From: Lactuca virosa
Taxonomy: Eukaryota > Streptophyta > Magnoliopsida > Asterales > Asteraceae
DNA: 64,000 nucleotides
Reading direction: 5' to 3'
NCBI GenBank assembly: GCA_928212115.1
Contig: CAKMRJ010002223.1
Location: 305,055,121-305,119,120, forward strand
Shown here: in pieces, positions 1 to 10,121 of the stretch
Numbering within the stretch: the stretch's first letter is position 1
Layout of the letters: each line of letters begins with the position of its first letter
Program-made: the position numbers and the translations under genes
Notes under the pieces: generated by a model
Told to the model about the DNA's origin: nothing
The model's input: only the letters and a program-made list of their open reading frames with translations
Database searches by the model: none

Positions 1-626
1 ACCATTGACATGTATGACAGGGGTGAATACTGTCAATAATACTGTCAATAAATAAGAGCTATGAATTTAGCCCCTGTTGTATAAACCCTGGTGATGGTGT
101 GACCTTGTGCCTATTCCTTAGGATGAATCCTTAGGAAGGAGTGATAGTTGAATCTTAGGGTAAACCCTTAAGAAATTAATAAGATAATGGGGTTGGGGTA
201 ATTTGGTTGACTGATTGATGTTTAAGCATAATAAATATATGTATTGTGGGTTGAAAACCCTATATGCTCACCAGGCTTCCAAGCCTGACCCCACTCAGCT
301 TTTTATGATTACAGGTAGTGGACCCAGAGCATAGTCAGATGATGATGATGAGTGATTTATGGGTTATAGGCCAGTAGTTATAAATAACTGTTGTAAGGCT
401 TATAATGTCTTGTTTATGCTTTTGATGTGTATCGGAACATGACATCCCGAGGTTTTAATATAAAAGGAAATTATATATTTCTTAAAGAAAGGTTTTGACA
501 AACTTTTATCATGTTTTGTTTTTGGGGACCAATTCCGCAACATCTTTTAAAAAGATTCTCTGATTTTATTTTAAAAAGCATAAATTAAATCGGTCTTTTC
601 TGGCCGAGAAATTAGGGGATGTCACA
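1..626 (+). repeat. Element A 5' LTR, right-hand part
   Basis: Matches 14038-14661 with only scattered substitutions and a one-base indel, and ends in TCACA just before the PBS. The left roughly 1.9 kb of this LTR lies outside the window. High identity to the 3' LTR indicates a recent insertion. Confidence 0.92.
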
Positions 627-628
627 GT

Positions 629-640
629 TGGTATCAGAGC
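629..640 (+). other. Element A primer-binding site (initiator tRNA-Met)
   Basis: TGGTATCAGAGC two bases after the LTR end is the standard plant PBS complementary to the 3' end of initiator tRNA-Met. It fixes the 5' LTR/internal boundary. Confidence 0.92.
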
Positions 641-980
641 ATTAGTTTAAGCGAACTAGGAAATTTGTAGGATTTCTAGACTTAAACTTAGAATGCTAAG
701 TGATGATTGTGAGTTGAGTATGTCTATTATATTTTAGGTAGTACACCTAAATTGACATGAGCACAAGTTTATTTTAGGAAAGGTACCTAAAATGCGTTTA
801 TGTGCTAAATGCTATATGTTGCCATATATGCCATTATTTGTTCGGATCTATGGTCTGTTGCCGACCAGATCTGGAAATCTTATGTGTGTAGGATTCTAAG
901 CGTATGATTACGAGATTAGAACTAACATATAAATGTTTCGGAGTAATAACGAAGATTTAACGCCTATCGAAAATAAAGAT
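641..980 (+). other. Element A 5' leader, interrupted by element B
   Basis: Non-coding leader, clearly similar to the leader of element H at 22284-22600 (shared AAGCGAACTAGG, CGGATCT and GATCTAAA stretches). It continues after B at 8581 and reaches the gag start at 8610. No ORF is expected here. Confidence 0.8.
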
Positions 981-985
981 CTAAA
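981..985 (+). repeat. Left target-site duplication of element B (CTAAA)
   Basis: CTAAA directly precedes the 5' LTR of B and is repeated at 8576-8580. Removing B and one copy restores the leader of A as seen in element H. Confidence 0.95.
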
Positions 986-1738
986 TGTTGGATTAATGTC
1001 TAAGTCCATAACTATATTTGGTATGTACTTGACCCGACCCGGCATGGTCCATTTGGGTTGCACTTCAACGACACAATTTATATGGATCGTCTTTTGAGAA
1101 TAGTATATTTATGATTTATATTAATATATTATGGAGTTCTAATATATTAATATGGAATCATATTATTTAATTAGTATTGATCAAGAATTAATTTAGAATT
1201 AATTAAGTGATCAAAAAGAACTAATTAAATATGGACTCTTATATATATGGAATGGGCCAAGTTCATTTAGGTTGGGCTAAGCTTTCATGGATGGTCCATG
1301 GAGCTTTTAACCCATGGATCCTATGTAAATGAAAGGTCATGGGTATTAGGGTTTACATGGATGTAACCCTAATCCTCCATAATATATAAAGGGGTCCTTG
1401 GCTCACAAAATTGGCACAAGTGTGTGAAAATAAGAGTGGACCGATTTTAGTGTGCATACATATTCTCTCAAGTTCTTCCAAGGTGTTTTGGTGATTTGTG
1501 ATTCCATTTGAGGCTTCCACACTATTGGGGCTAAGCTCTTAAAGCTTGAAGACATCAAACTACATCAAAAGGTATGTCATCTAACTAGAACTTTGTAGTA
1601 TAGGTGCTTCATAATATGCTAGTTAGGATGAAACCTTCGAATAGTTAATATTTGCATGTATAATAGAGAAAACATAGATCCAAGGTTTATAGGGTTGCAT
1701 GTACACTATAGGAGTGTTAGAATGCTCAAAACCCAACA
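986..1738 (+). repeat. Element B 5' LTR with TATA box and splice donor
   Basis: Bounded by TG...CA. A TATA box (TATATAAAG) lies at about 1383-1391, and a consensus 5' splice site (AAAAG|GTATGT) has its GT at 1572-1573, about 190 nt downstream of the TATA. It is homologous to the 3' LTR at 7824-8575, to the reversed LTR at 32794-33581 and, more distantly, to the solo LTR at 54444-55229. Confidence 0.94.
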
Positions 1739-1739
1739 G

Positions 1740-1752
1740 TGGTATCAGAGCC
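1740..1752 (+). other. Element B primer-binding site (initiator tRNA-Met)
   Basis: TGGTATCAGAGCC begins two bases after the 5' LTR, the normal location and sequence for a copia PBS. Confidence 0.93.
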
Positions 1753-3217
1753 ATGGGTTGTTTTCTGTTATATTGATGCAAATGTTTTATTTTCAAGTTG
1801 AAAAAAAAGGAAAAAAAAACATGACGTTTGTCAAATTTTAAGATACTTACTTGTTTTGTGAAAAACGAATTATTTGTAAAATTTGAATCATTTGTTATAT
1901 GAGTTGAATTAGGTCAAATTTAGTAAAAGATAAAATGATATGATTATTTTATTAGTTTTAAAAGTTTGATCTAAATGTTTTAAGGAGTTACATATTTGTC
2001 ATAAAATTTTGGAGCTCAAAAGTTTTTTTTTAAGTTGTGATCTTAAGGGTTTTTGAAACTTCCATAAGTTATGGATATGAAAGTTTTTTTTTAAAAAAAA
2101 AATTGATTCAAAGTTTTTATGGAGTTACAAAATTTGGTGTTAATATTTTAAAGAATTCCATAACTTGTTCTTAAGTTATGGAACATGGAAGTTTCATCAT
2201 AAAACACCATTAATTCCATAAGTTATGGAATCCAAAGGTTTTCAAGAATTACAAAACTTGCCCTCAAGTTTTGGAATTTGAGAAAAGTTTTTTATGAAAA
2301 AAAAATTGAATTCTAAAACTCTTGGGTTCATAACTTAAACAATTAATTAAATGGTTTTAATTTTGAGTTTAATAATTGAAATTATGATGTTTTGTTGAAT
2401 AGTTCAAATTAACTCTTATGGACTTTATTAATAGTTAATTAAAGCGTTTAATTAAAAGAGTATTATTAATCCATAAATATATGGTTTGAGTTTAATTAAA
2501 TTAAGTCTAGTTTAATTAATAGATTAAACCACCAAGTATTTTAAATGTCTAAAATACACCCTTATACTATTATAATATTAAAAGTTTAATATATATGTAT
2601 AAGAGCAAGTCGTCTTACCATTAGTAGGCCTCATTCACGAAGCCGGTCTATAAGGGGGGTATAAGGTTACTGCCTATAAAATGGCAGTTTAATGGGTGTC
2701 CACTCTCACTCCCACCGCTTCCTTGACCGGTGGAGGGTCGTTAGCCGAACAGGTAGGACAAGGACTATAGTTCTCCCTTCATTATAAGTATAATGATAAA
2801 TACTAAGTAACTAAACACTTATAAATTCCCAATCTTAGTTACTTAGGAAAATGTGAATAAGGTGCTAATCCATGAAATTACACTTTGCACTTTGTTTAAG
2901 CTGTTAGTGGAGCGTGTGTGGTTAACCGGCACACTAACCTGGACTTAACAAGGTAGGAAAAGGGTAACTTAATGTTTATCATAGTATCGTTGGAGCGTGT
3001 GTGGTTAACCGACACATCGATTGAGGGGTAAATATTAAGGGTACCAAGTATATTTGCATGGTTACTTCACACCTTGTTTTGTGATCCTCGGCATCCCAGT
3101 CACAAAACCTGAAGGGCACACTCGAGATTGAAACATGCCATTGAAAAGTTCAATGAATCTCAAAAGAATCTAGGAGTTTCAAAACCAATTAAAACCTAAT
3201 AATACATTTCGTTTATC
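1753..3217 (+). other. Element B non-coding leader
   Basis: AT-rich leader of about 1.46 kb between PBS and gag remnants. It contains poly-T/poly-A tracts and a duplicated block around the word GGAGCGTGTGTGGTTAACCG (about 2912-2931 and 2992-3011). No coding sequence is recognised. Confidence 0.6.
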
Positions 3218-4010
3218 TTGGTGGAAATTGGTGAATCGTCATTCACCTACCTTCAAATATTTTATAGCTTGGATTACGGCATCCCTCTTCCAAGTTATAA
3301 AATAGTTTGTTGGGTCCTAGCCTTAATATATCATATTGGGTGTTATATTAAGGACTTAAATCAACTTTACGTGAATTTCTCCATGTTGATGTCTGGTTTA
3401 GACAACAATGATCTTCCCAAACAAGCTTTCCTAATGAATATGACTTCCCGAGTTTGGCTCATGGAAGTCATACTTCTCTTCCTCCACCTCCTCCAATTAT
3501 TCTCCCTAACCCACAAGTTCAAGGTCACTCAAGCCCTAATGGCAAGCAAGGTCTATGTGTGATCACATCTTAGAGATGAAGTCACATATTGACAAGCCGG
3601 GAGAGTTGGGTGTCAAAGTCTTGAGAAAGTTGGATGTTCAATCACTTTCTAAGTCACATAGTGAGTTCCTTTGGGACTACTATGAAACAGACTATGACAT
3701 GAACCTTAATGATCATATCTATTTGCTTGGTGCTGCTGAATCAGCAATGATTTGGAACGATAGTAAAGCAAATTTGATTAGAAGATCAACTTCCCAAAAA
3801 CTTTATGGACAGTGACAATGGTGACACTGGAAATCCAGAAAAAGCATTCTCTTCCCAATGGAAAGGGATTGGCCATAGTCAACCCGGTTGACCAAATGGT
3901 AAAGAGAAAGGCTAAGTCTGAGATAGTCCCATTACCAAAGGGTCCATATGTTTATTTTGCCAAAGGAAGGGGCGTTGATTGCAAAGCTGCCAAATTTACC
4001 TAAGGGTGTT
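3218..4010 (+). pseudogene. Element B decayed copia gag
   Basis: Gag of the Ty1/copia (UBN2/gag-pre type) fold is recognisable across frame changes. It contains FKVTQALMASK, then HILEMKSHIDKPGELGV, the acidic DYYETDYDMNL block and LGAAESAMIWNDSKANLIRR. These align with the better preserved gag of element F at 58640-59253. The segment around 3940-3990 corresponds to the CCHC knuckle, but its cysteines are lost. Frameshifts separate at least three pieces (3218-3562, 3555-3815, 3812-4003). A hairpin with the conserved 15-nt loop sits at 3254-3309 inside the first piece. No functional protein is expected. Confidence 0.75.
3254..3309 (+). other. Hairpin B-h1 with 15-nt constant loop
   Basis: The arms 3254-3273 and 3289-3309 pair over about 20 bp with one G-U pair and one bulged base. 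The loop 3274-3288 is TTACGGCATCCCTCT, which recurs at 5648, 6136 and, in element F, 56055-56069-equivalent loops at 56155 and 56730 on the minus strand, each time with different arms. Confidence 0.85.
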
Positions 4011-4246
4011 AAAGTCAATAAGTTTGACTCTACATCAGGTAGAGCCCATTATCTAACTCTGTTAAGTTCTATTCTGAGATCCTTATTACATGATGTGACT
4101 GGGTCACATGTTGATGTTTTAAGAATCAAAGAATAGAGAGAAATCTTAAAGGAAGTATATGCTGATTCTGATCGCGAAGGTGGATTTTGATCGCATCAGA
4201 ATTTTGAGCAGTTGCTTAAGAAGTTATGATATATTGCTAAGGAATA

Positions 4247-4372
4247 GATAACAACAATTTTCCATGTGGATTGTAAGGATAAGTTTTTCCGCAAAGTTTT
4301 AAAATAAAAGAAAATTGTTTAATTTTATTTATTTGAAGTATCCTTACAATGGCATTTGTGGAAAATTGTTGC
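4247..4372 (+). other. Long inverted repeat B-h4 in the element B interior
   Basis: CAACAATTTTCCA...ATTGTAAGGATA (about 4249-4278) is repeated in inverse orientation as TATCCTTACAAT...TGGAAAATTGTTG (about 4339-4371), with a loop of about 60 nt. The corresponding place in F (about 58040-58430, split by the MITE) has a similar inverted repeat whose two arms changed together. Confidence 0.7.
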
Positions 4373-5624
4373 TTATATGATTCCACTGACAGCAATATTG
4401 GAAAATGGATTTGATTCTTTCATTTGTGGTAGTGTCTAAATTTACCAAATCAGAAAGTTCCTCATCACCCAAGTTTCAATTGGACCGAAACTTGGAATCA
4501 TGCAAGTTGAATAGTATGATGAATGAGAACTTTCAAGCATTGGAAAATCAAGACTAATTACTTGTTCACATGGATGTGTGAGTCAAGTGAAGGACTAAAG
4601 GGATCGAGTACACATTCTTGTGCACTGGTCATGTCCACCACAAAGCTCGTTAAGACTATTTGATTTACTAAAGTTTAGTAAATATGGTTATACTTACAAG
4701 TTTAAGTATAATTCTGAAACATTGGAAAAGTCTCAATGTATGGCAGAACGAATGGGAAGAATCAAATTAGGCAGAAAGATAAAAGTTTCTCAAATCTGAA
4801 AAGATGGGAGAGTACTTTAGTATCATGTTTGTGATCATCTTAATGATTTAGAAATCATATCACAATTAGTCCTCTAAAGGTCATCTTAGTGCATTCTTAT
4901 GACTAAGAAGAGGAGTCATGAATTGTTGAAATGGTTAGATCAGGAAGATGAGTCATACTTCGTTCCAAAACAATTCTTAGAGTCATACTCCAAGATTGTA
5001 ACTTGAGTGACATATCTTAAAGAAAGGTTTAAAACACTTGTCAAATGTAAGAGTAAAAGTGTCCTACTCTTGTACATTTGAAATTGGTAAGTTGTGAGGT
5101 TTTGGATAAAACAAAGACCAACTAAGGCCAATTGTGTGAAGTGTTTGTCTTGATAAAGAATCCGCACTATCTCTTGAATATTTGCAAGATAGTCTTATAT
5201 GTCAAGAGGATAGTGGGAGTCTTAAAGATCCTAAAAGAATTTCAAGAACTAATCAAGAATAAAACCTGAGGTTCTTCACTAGCACACGACTTGAGGTTAT
5301 AACCTATCGTGTTGACATTCTGTGCCCATTCCAGTTAAAGTTGGCTTTGAATAGGAGTTCTGAAAGTTCTCAATTGGTGCATAACAACTTGGAAGCAATG
5401 GCAGGCCCTGTACTGCCAGGTGGCAAGAAGTTAAGATTGCATAAGTTCAGTCCATATGAGTTTGGATTTGTCATTATCCTTGTCTTGTGACTATGGTTTT
5501 TGACGATTCACAAGGATAAGAAACATACACCATAAAATCTAAGGGTCATAAGGTTTCTCTCCGATTCATGAAAATGATGGTGAGGAAACACTTCCACCAA
5601 GTAGATTTGAAGCAGATGGCAAAA

Positions 5625-5686
5625 GGTCTAAACAATTGAGACTATGATTACGGCATCCCTTTTCATAGTTCTGAAATTGTCTAGAC
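5625..5686 (+). other. Hairpin B-h2 with 15-nt constant loop
   Basis: Inner stem ACTATGA (5641-5647) pairs with TCATAGT (5663-5669), and an outer stem GTCTAAACAATT pairs imperfectly with AAATTGTCTAGAC up to 5686. The loop 5648-5662 is TTACGGCATCCCTTT. In F the homologous site (56652-56699) keeps the outer arms but has a short loop. Confidence 0.8.
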
Positions 5687-5865
5687 ACACATGCATGCTA
5701 TCTAAGGAAAGGTGTATGATTTTGATAAAGTTTTATCAAAGCATCTCGTATCAGAAATCTGAACTTTGGTAAGAAAGTCAATAAAGTATTGATTTCTAGA
5801 AGTCCAGCTGATTTCTGAGTACATGTCAAAGCTAGTGGGAGCATAAGTGTTATGCTAATAATCAT

Positions 5866-7812
5866 CATGTTAGTGGGAGCATGATAATTATTGTTAGTGT
5901 TGCAAGTTAGCAATGTTAATTATAGAAAACAAAAGTTTCAATTCGTGAGGCTGCAGGGATTGAAAAAGTTGTTTTGCTATAATTAAGGAAAAGGATATAC
6001 TTCATTTCAGTTCTAAAGGCTTAGATTGAGACCTTAATCATCTTTAGTCAAGAATATATATATATATGAATTTCATGTTGGATTGGTTCAACTTAAGGAA
6101 ATTCTATATATTGCGTTCTCAAAATTTGATTATGATTACGGCATCCCTCTTCATAGTCAAATTTTGAAAACATGGCAAATAAAAATATTGTAGCAAAAGA
6201 CTGGTCTTGAATCATGTCTTTATGTGAGACATCATGAATCGTGTACCATTTGCTTTGGGTACAGGATCGATTGCATTTGCTATAATATTTTTCATTTCTA
6301 AATTTTTCCAAATGCCCAGAGGCATTAAGAAGGGAAAAGGTCTAGAATTGGATATGACTAAAATGATTAAGCAATTGTTGAGGACAATCTGAGGTTTACC
6401 AAAGATTGGTTGCTCAGGGACAGTTGGAAGTATAGTGCTAATTTTGGAAGGACCATATTGACATATTCTGAAAAGAGGCATCTCTTATTCAGAAGTGATA
6501 GTCAAAATGAGAATATGGAGTTGTCTCCATAGGTGGAAGTTATCTGTGTAAGATTAGAAAACTTAATGCAAGAAGCATGTCCAAAGCAATGTACTTTGAA
6601 TATGAGACTTAGTTTCCATGGAGTTGATCTCCATTGGAATACCTTATAATGACTGTTGACAAGTCTTTGTGACTTTGTACATATTCATTACAGGAGGGTC
6701 AGTGCATATAAAGTTTAAAATCTATACAGATTTCGATAAATGATAGGAATTTGAAATTCTCACATTTTTCGATAAGGATTTGGGAGTGTGAAATTAGAAT
6801 CATTGAAATTATGTTCAATTGGTTTATTTCACAAAGTAAGGATCATAGACAAACATAGAGTGCATACTTGGTGTATGGCAAAGCTATTGTTTAAGAAAAA
6901 CATAGTGTACATGCTTGGAGCATGGGACAACTAGTGTTTTTAATTCAAGTATAAAGTTGATAAAACCGAAACAATGAATAATGAGTAATCAGTATGGTGA
7001 TAAATAAAAGTGTTTATTTATATTCATAGGGTTTGATACCATATTTGATTCATTTATTCTTGTGTTTCACTTTGCATGTTTTGACTTCCAGAATAACTAA
7101 GTCGCTCTTCCTGAATGATTAAGTTATTCAAACCATCTACAGTCGGTCATATGTTGGAAGTAGATATGAATCAAGACTGTCATGGGTTGGCTTGTAGAGG
7201 TCCAAGTTGGTGGACAAAGTGGTGCTAGAACACTCATGAGTGCTCATAAGTTCTGAGTATTGGATTCAACCCACGCTCATTTGAATCACTTCATGGATTT
7301 TATCACGAGTGATCATGAGACGATAATATCTTATATTCTTAAAACCTAGAGATATGAGTTGTTACTATGAGTTGGTTATACATTGATTGCACGAAAACGC
7401 ATTGGTAACTCGATGTTATAAAACGTGCCTTTGTGTATGATTCAACAAGTAGTAGAACAAGCCATATGAGTCGAAGTTTATCCATTCCTTTTACCTTCGG
7501 GATAAAAGCGATATATGTGGGCCCCTCGATGATTTAGCAATGACACATGTGAGTGCTTGGCCAAGCCAGGACTGATTTGATTTGTTCAATCAGTCAGTCA
7601 TCATAAATCGAAAATCGGGAAACAACAAATGGACAGAGAGAAAATGATTATAATCCGTGTCTCAGTCCATATGATATCTAGAATGGAGGAATATATGATC
7701 CCTTATCTAATGGACAAGTCATTGACAAGGTCAGAGTTCGACAGTGGCTTTAAGAGCTACGATTGCCAGTTAGGTTTTGAAGTCATACTCAATAATAGTT
7801 TTAGACTTATCC
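5866..7812 (+). other. Element B 3' interior, no coding capacity seen
   Basis: Apart from the hairpin at 6116-6170, this stretch shows only small random ORFs. A PPT-like word, TAGTGGGAGCAT, occurs twice (about 5833 and 5873) within a local inverted duplication. The stretch 6420-7630 is homologous to the F segment 45484-46644. Confidence 0.6.
6116..6170 (+). other. Hairpin B-h3 with 15-nt constant loop
   Basis: The arms 6116-6135 and 6151-6170 pair over about 18-19 bp with one G-U pair. The loop 6136-6150 is TTACGGCATCCCTCT. The homologous hairpin in F is at 56139-56184 with the same loop and co-varying arms. Confidence 0.85.
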
Positions 7813-7823
7813 AAGTGGGAGAC
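7813..7823 (+). other. Element B polypurine tract
   Basis: AAGTGGGAGAC lies immediately upstream of the 3' LTR. It is the plus-strand priming site typical of this copia group; the same word reversed precedes the F LTR at 33582. Confidence 0.88.
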
Positions 7824-8575
7824 TGTTGGATTAATGTCTAAGTCCATAACTATATTTGGTATGTACTTGACCCGACCCGGCATGGTCCATTTGGGTTGCA
7901 CTTCACCGACATAATTTATATGGATAGTCTTTTGAGAATAGTATATTTATGATTTATATTAATATATTATAAGTTCTAATATATTAATATGAAATCATAT
8001 TATTTAATTAGTATTGATCAGGAATTAATTTAGAATTAATTAAGTGATCAAAAAGAACTAATTAAATATGGACTCTTATATATATGGAATGGGCCAAGTT
8101 CATTTAGGTTGGGCTAAGCTTTCATGGATGGTCTATGGAGCTTTTAACCCATGGATCCTATGTAAATGAAAGGTCATGGGTATTAGGGTTTACATGGATG
8201 TAACCCTAATCATCCATAATATATAAAGGGGTCCTTGGCTCACTAAATTGGCACAAGTGTGTGAAAATAAGAGTGGGCCGATTTTAGTGTGCATACATAT
8301 TCTCTCAAGTTCTTCCAAGGTGTTTTGGTGATTTGTGATTCCATTTGAGGCTTCCACACTATTGGGGCTAAGCTCTTAAAGCTTGAAGACATCAAGCTAC
8401 ATCAAAAGGTATGTCATCTAACTAGAACTTTGTAGTATATGTGCTTCATAATATGCTAGTTAGGATGAAACCTTGGAATAGTTAATATTTGCATGTATAA
8501 TAGAGAAAACATAGATCCAAGGTTTATAGGGTTGCATGTACACCATAGGAGTGTTAGAATGCTCAAAACCCAACA
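7824..8575 (+). repeat. Element B 3' LTR
   Basis: A 752-bp copy of 986-1738, differing at about 14-15 sites by eye. It starts TGTTGG, ends CCCAACA and is followed by the TSD CTAAA. Confidence 0.95.
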
Positions 8576-8580
8576 CTAAA
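8576..8580 (+). repeat. Right target-site duplication of element B (CTAAA)
   Basis: Direct repeat of 981-985. Confidence 0.95.
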
Positions 8581-8609
8581 ATTCACCTACGATTGGTGTA
8601 TAGATTGAA

Positions 8610-9197
8610 ATGGCGAGTACTCAAAGTGGATTCGGAAACGATAATCCACAGCCTGAGCCAATCACGATGACTGGGGTGCAGGCAATGGTGCGTACGATGT
8701 TGGATCAACAGATGGAAGAAACAAAACGTTTACTTCAACAAAGTAAGGATGAACTTACTGTGCCAGTACGTCAGACATCTGTTCTTGAGGCAACTATCTG
8801 GGTTGCTAAGTCTATTGAAGAAATGATCAATGACAGGACCGCCAACAAGATTGAAGTTGGCAAGAAGAGGAAATTTGAGGGGTCTTCAAGGCCCAACAAG
8901 AGCAACATATCCTCAAAGTCTGGCAAAAGAAGAGGTAGAGGAAAATGGTGCGGAAAGTGAAAAAATAAACACTCTGGGAATTGTGACGGGAAGGTGAGGT
9001 GCTTTAGGTGTGGAGAAATAGGGCATTACGCCAATCACTGTACGATTCCCAAGAGGGTGTGTTATGTATGTAAGGAAGAAGGCCATATTTCTAAGGACTG
9101 TCCGAAGGAGAATGAAAAAACAAGGCCAAGTGCACCGCCAACGCCAAGGGAATTTCAAAATATCCTTGACGAAGCAATTAATAATGCTAGGAAGTAG
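8610..9197 (+). pseudogene. Element A gag, internally deleted, one nonsense codon
   Basis: The start MASTQSGFGNDN matches the gag start of H at 22626. After about 55 codons the text jumps from RLLQQSKDELT to VPVRQTSVLEATIWVAKSIEEM. About 200 codons of the capsid-like core (CKYKDFLTCKPSTF... to YAVPVR in H) are therefore missing. A TGA at 8958-8960 replaces a cysteine codon (TGC in H). In the same frame two CCHC knuckles then follow, CFRCGEIGHYANHC and CYVCKEEGHISKDC, with all zinc ligands present. The frame closes at 9195-9197. Without the core, no virus-like particle could be made. Confidence 0.88.
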
Positions 9198-10121
9198 AAG
9201 TAAAGACTTGATACCCAAAGATCAAGTTACGAAGTAGTAATATGAATAGTAACAAGTGGTTTAGCCTATTAGAGGCATAATATAGGGTAAACTTGAACCT
9301 TTGTGTAATCGTTTCAAGGAAATAATATAAACCCTGGTTTTGTTATCTGATGAATGGAATGGTTGGTGCAATTCTTGAAGTTGTCCCAATCGTCTGGAAT
9401 TTCCATCACCAACCAAGTTGAAGCAGAATTGATGATTGAAGATACGCATGGAAGAAGTCCTAGTAGAGTCTAGGAAAATTTTATGATTAATTGGACACAT
9501 TCGTATGTGTTAAATTGTTTTGTGATTTTAGGACTTGGGGACTGCGAGATAGTACTTGGGACGAGTATGAGTAGGTGTGAATAGTAGTAGAGATCTATAC
9601 TACTGGAAGCACAGGACTCACACTTGGATCAGGGAAAGTCACAAGGTTACCAAGGAACTCGTAATTGATTCCGTCTTATTCTAGTCTGTCGTTACCATCG
9701 TTTCGGTAATGACTAAGAAGATGATTGTTATTCCGAACCTAGTGGTCATATCGAATTGAGTTCGACTACGATGAGTTTGTTACGTGGTTCAGAGAACCAA
9801 GTTCGATGTAGCAGTTGACTTAAGCCGAATTGAAGTAAAGGATGATCAAAGCGATCAATAGAAGTATCGCACTCATTGTTAAAGAAGTTGGTAGTTAGAA
9901 ATGATACATGTTGAACTGTGATTTTATCACATTAGAACATGAAGGTAGGTATAGTTTGTTCTAAAATTTGTCCCTAGGAGATCTGAGTCTAAGTAGTGCA
10001 GTATACAATGAGAGATCATTAGAACATGACCCATCGGTCTGTTACAATAAACGAAGTAAAATACTTATTCTAAGAAGAAGAAGGAGTCCTCAATAAGGAT
10101 TTATTTTGTAACTCGAAGGTT
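9198..10121 (+). other. Element A stretch with no recognisable coding sequence in place of protease and RT
   Basis: In H the matching place holds protease and most of the RT. Here about 0.9 kb is stop-rich in all frames and I see no DSGA, LGMDW or FIDDIL-type motif. Coding similarity to H resumes at about 10122 (SPMEI...SFLGLAGYY). This is either very decayed sequence or a replacement. Confidence 0.65.

Larger units (their letters stand above)
4230..5865 (+). pseudogene. Element B decayed copia pol (integrase and reverse transcriptase remnants)
   Basis: Only ghost similarity remains. Around 4690-4940 the frames give pieces resembling the copia integrase core, with alternating stops (for example YKFKYNSETLEKSQ, GRKIKVSQ and EIISQLV, matching the usual ENQLGKKIK...GIVSQLTP pattern). 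Around 5540-5860 a copia reverse-transcriptase pattern can be traced: segments matching the QASRSWNL...FDEKVK region at about 5741-5800 and YKKASGS at about 5828-5845. No catalytic motif survives intact. The same decayed order is seen in F (minus strand, 56400-58080), so the decay was inherited by both copies. Confidence 0.55.
986..8575 (+). mobile_element. Element B: complete but coding-dead Ty1/copia LTR retrotransposon
   Basis: LTRs of 753 bp (986-1738) and 752 bp (7824-8575) start TGTTGGATTAATG and end CCCAACA. They are flanked by CTAAA TSDs, with a tRNA-Met PBS at 1740 and a PPT at 7813. The interior has gag and pol remnants of copia type but no ORF longer than about 115 codons. By eye the two LTRs differ at about 14-15 positions (roughly 2%), so insertion was recent although coding capacity was already lost. 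Element F on the minus strand is a second copy of the family with the same decayed architecture. Both interiors are rich in inverted repeats. Confidence 0.95.

Noticed and set aside
629..640. tRNA gene at TGGTATCAGAGC sites
   Set aside because: These are primer-binding sites complementary to the 3' end of tRNA-Met; no cloverleaf is present.
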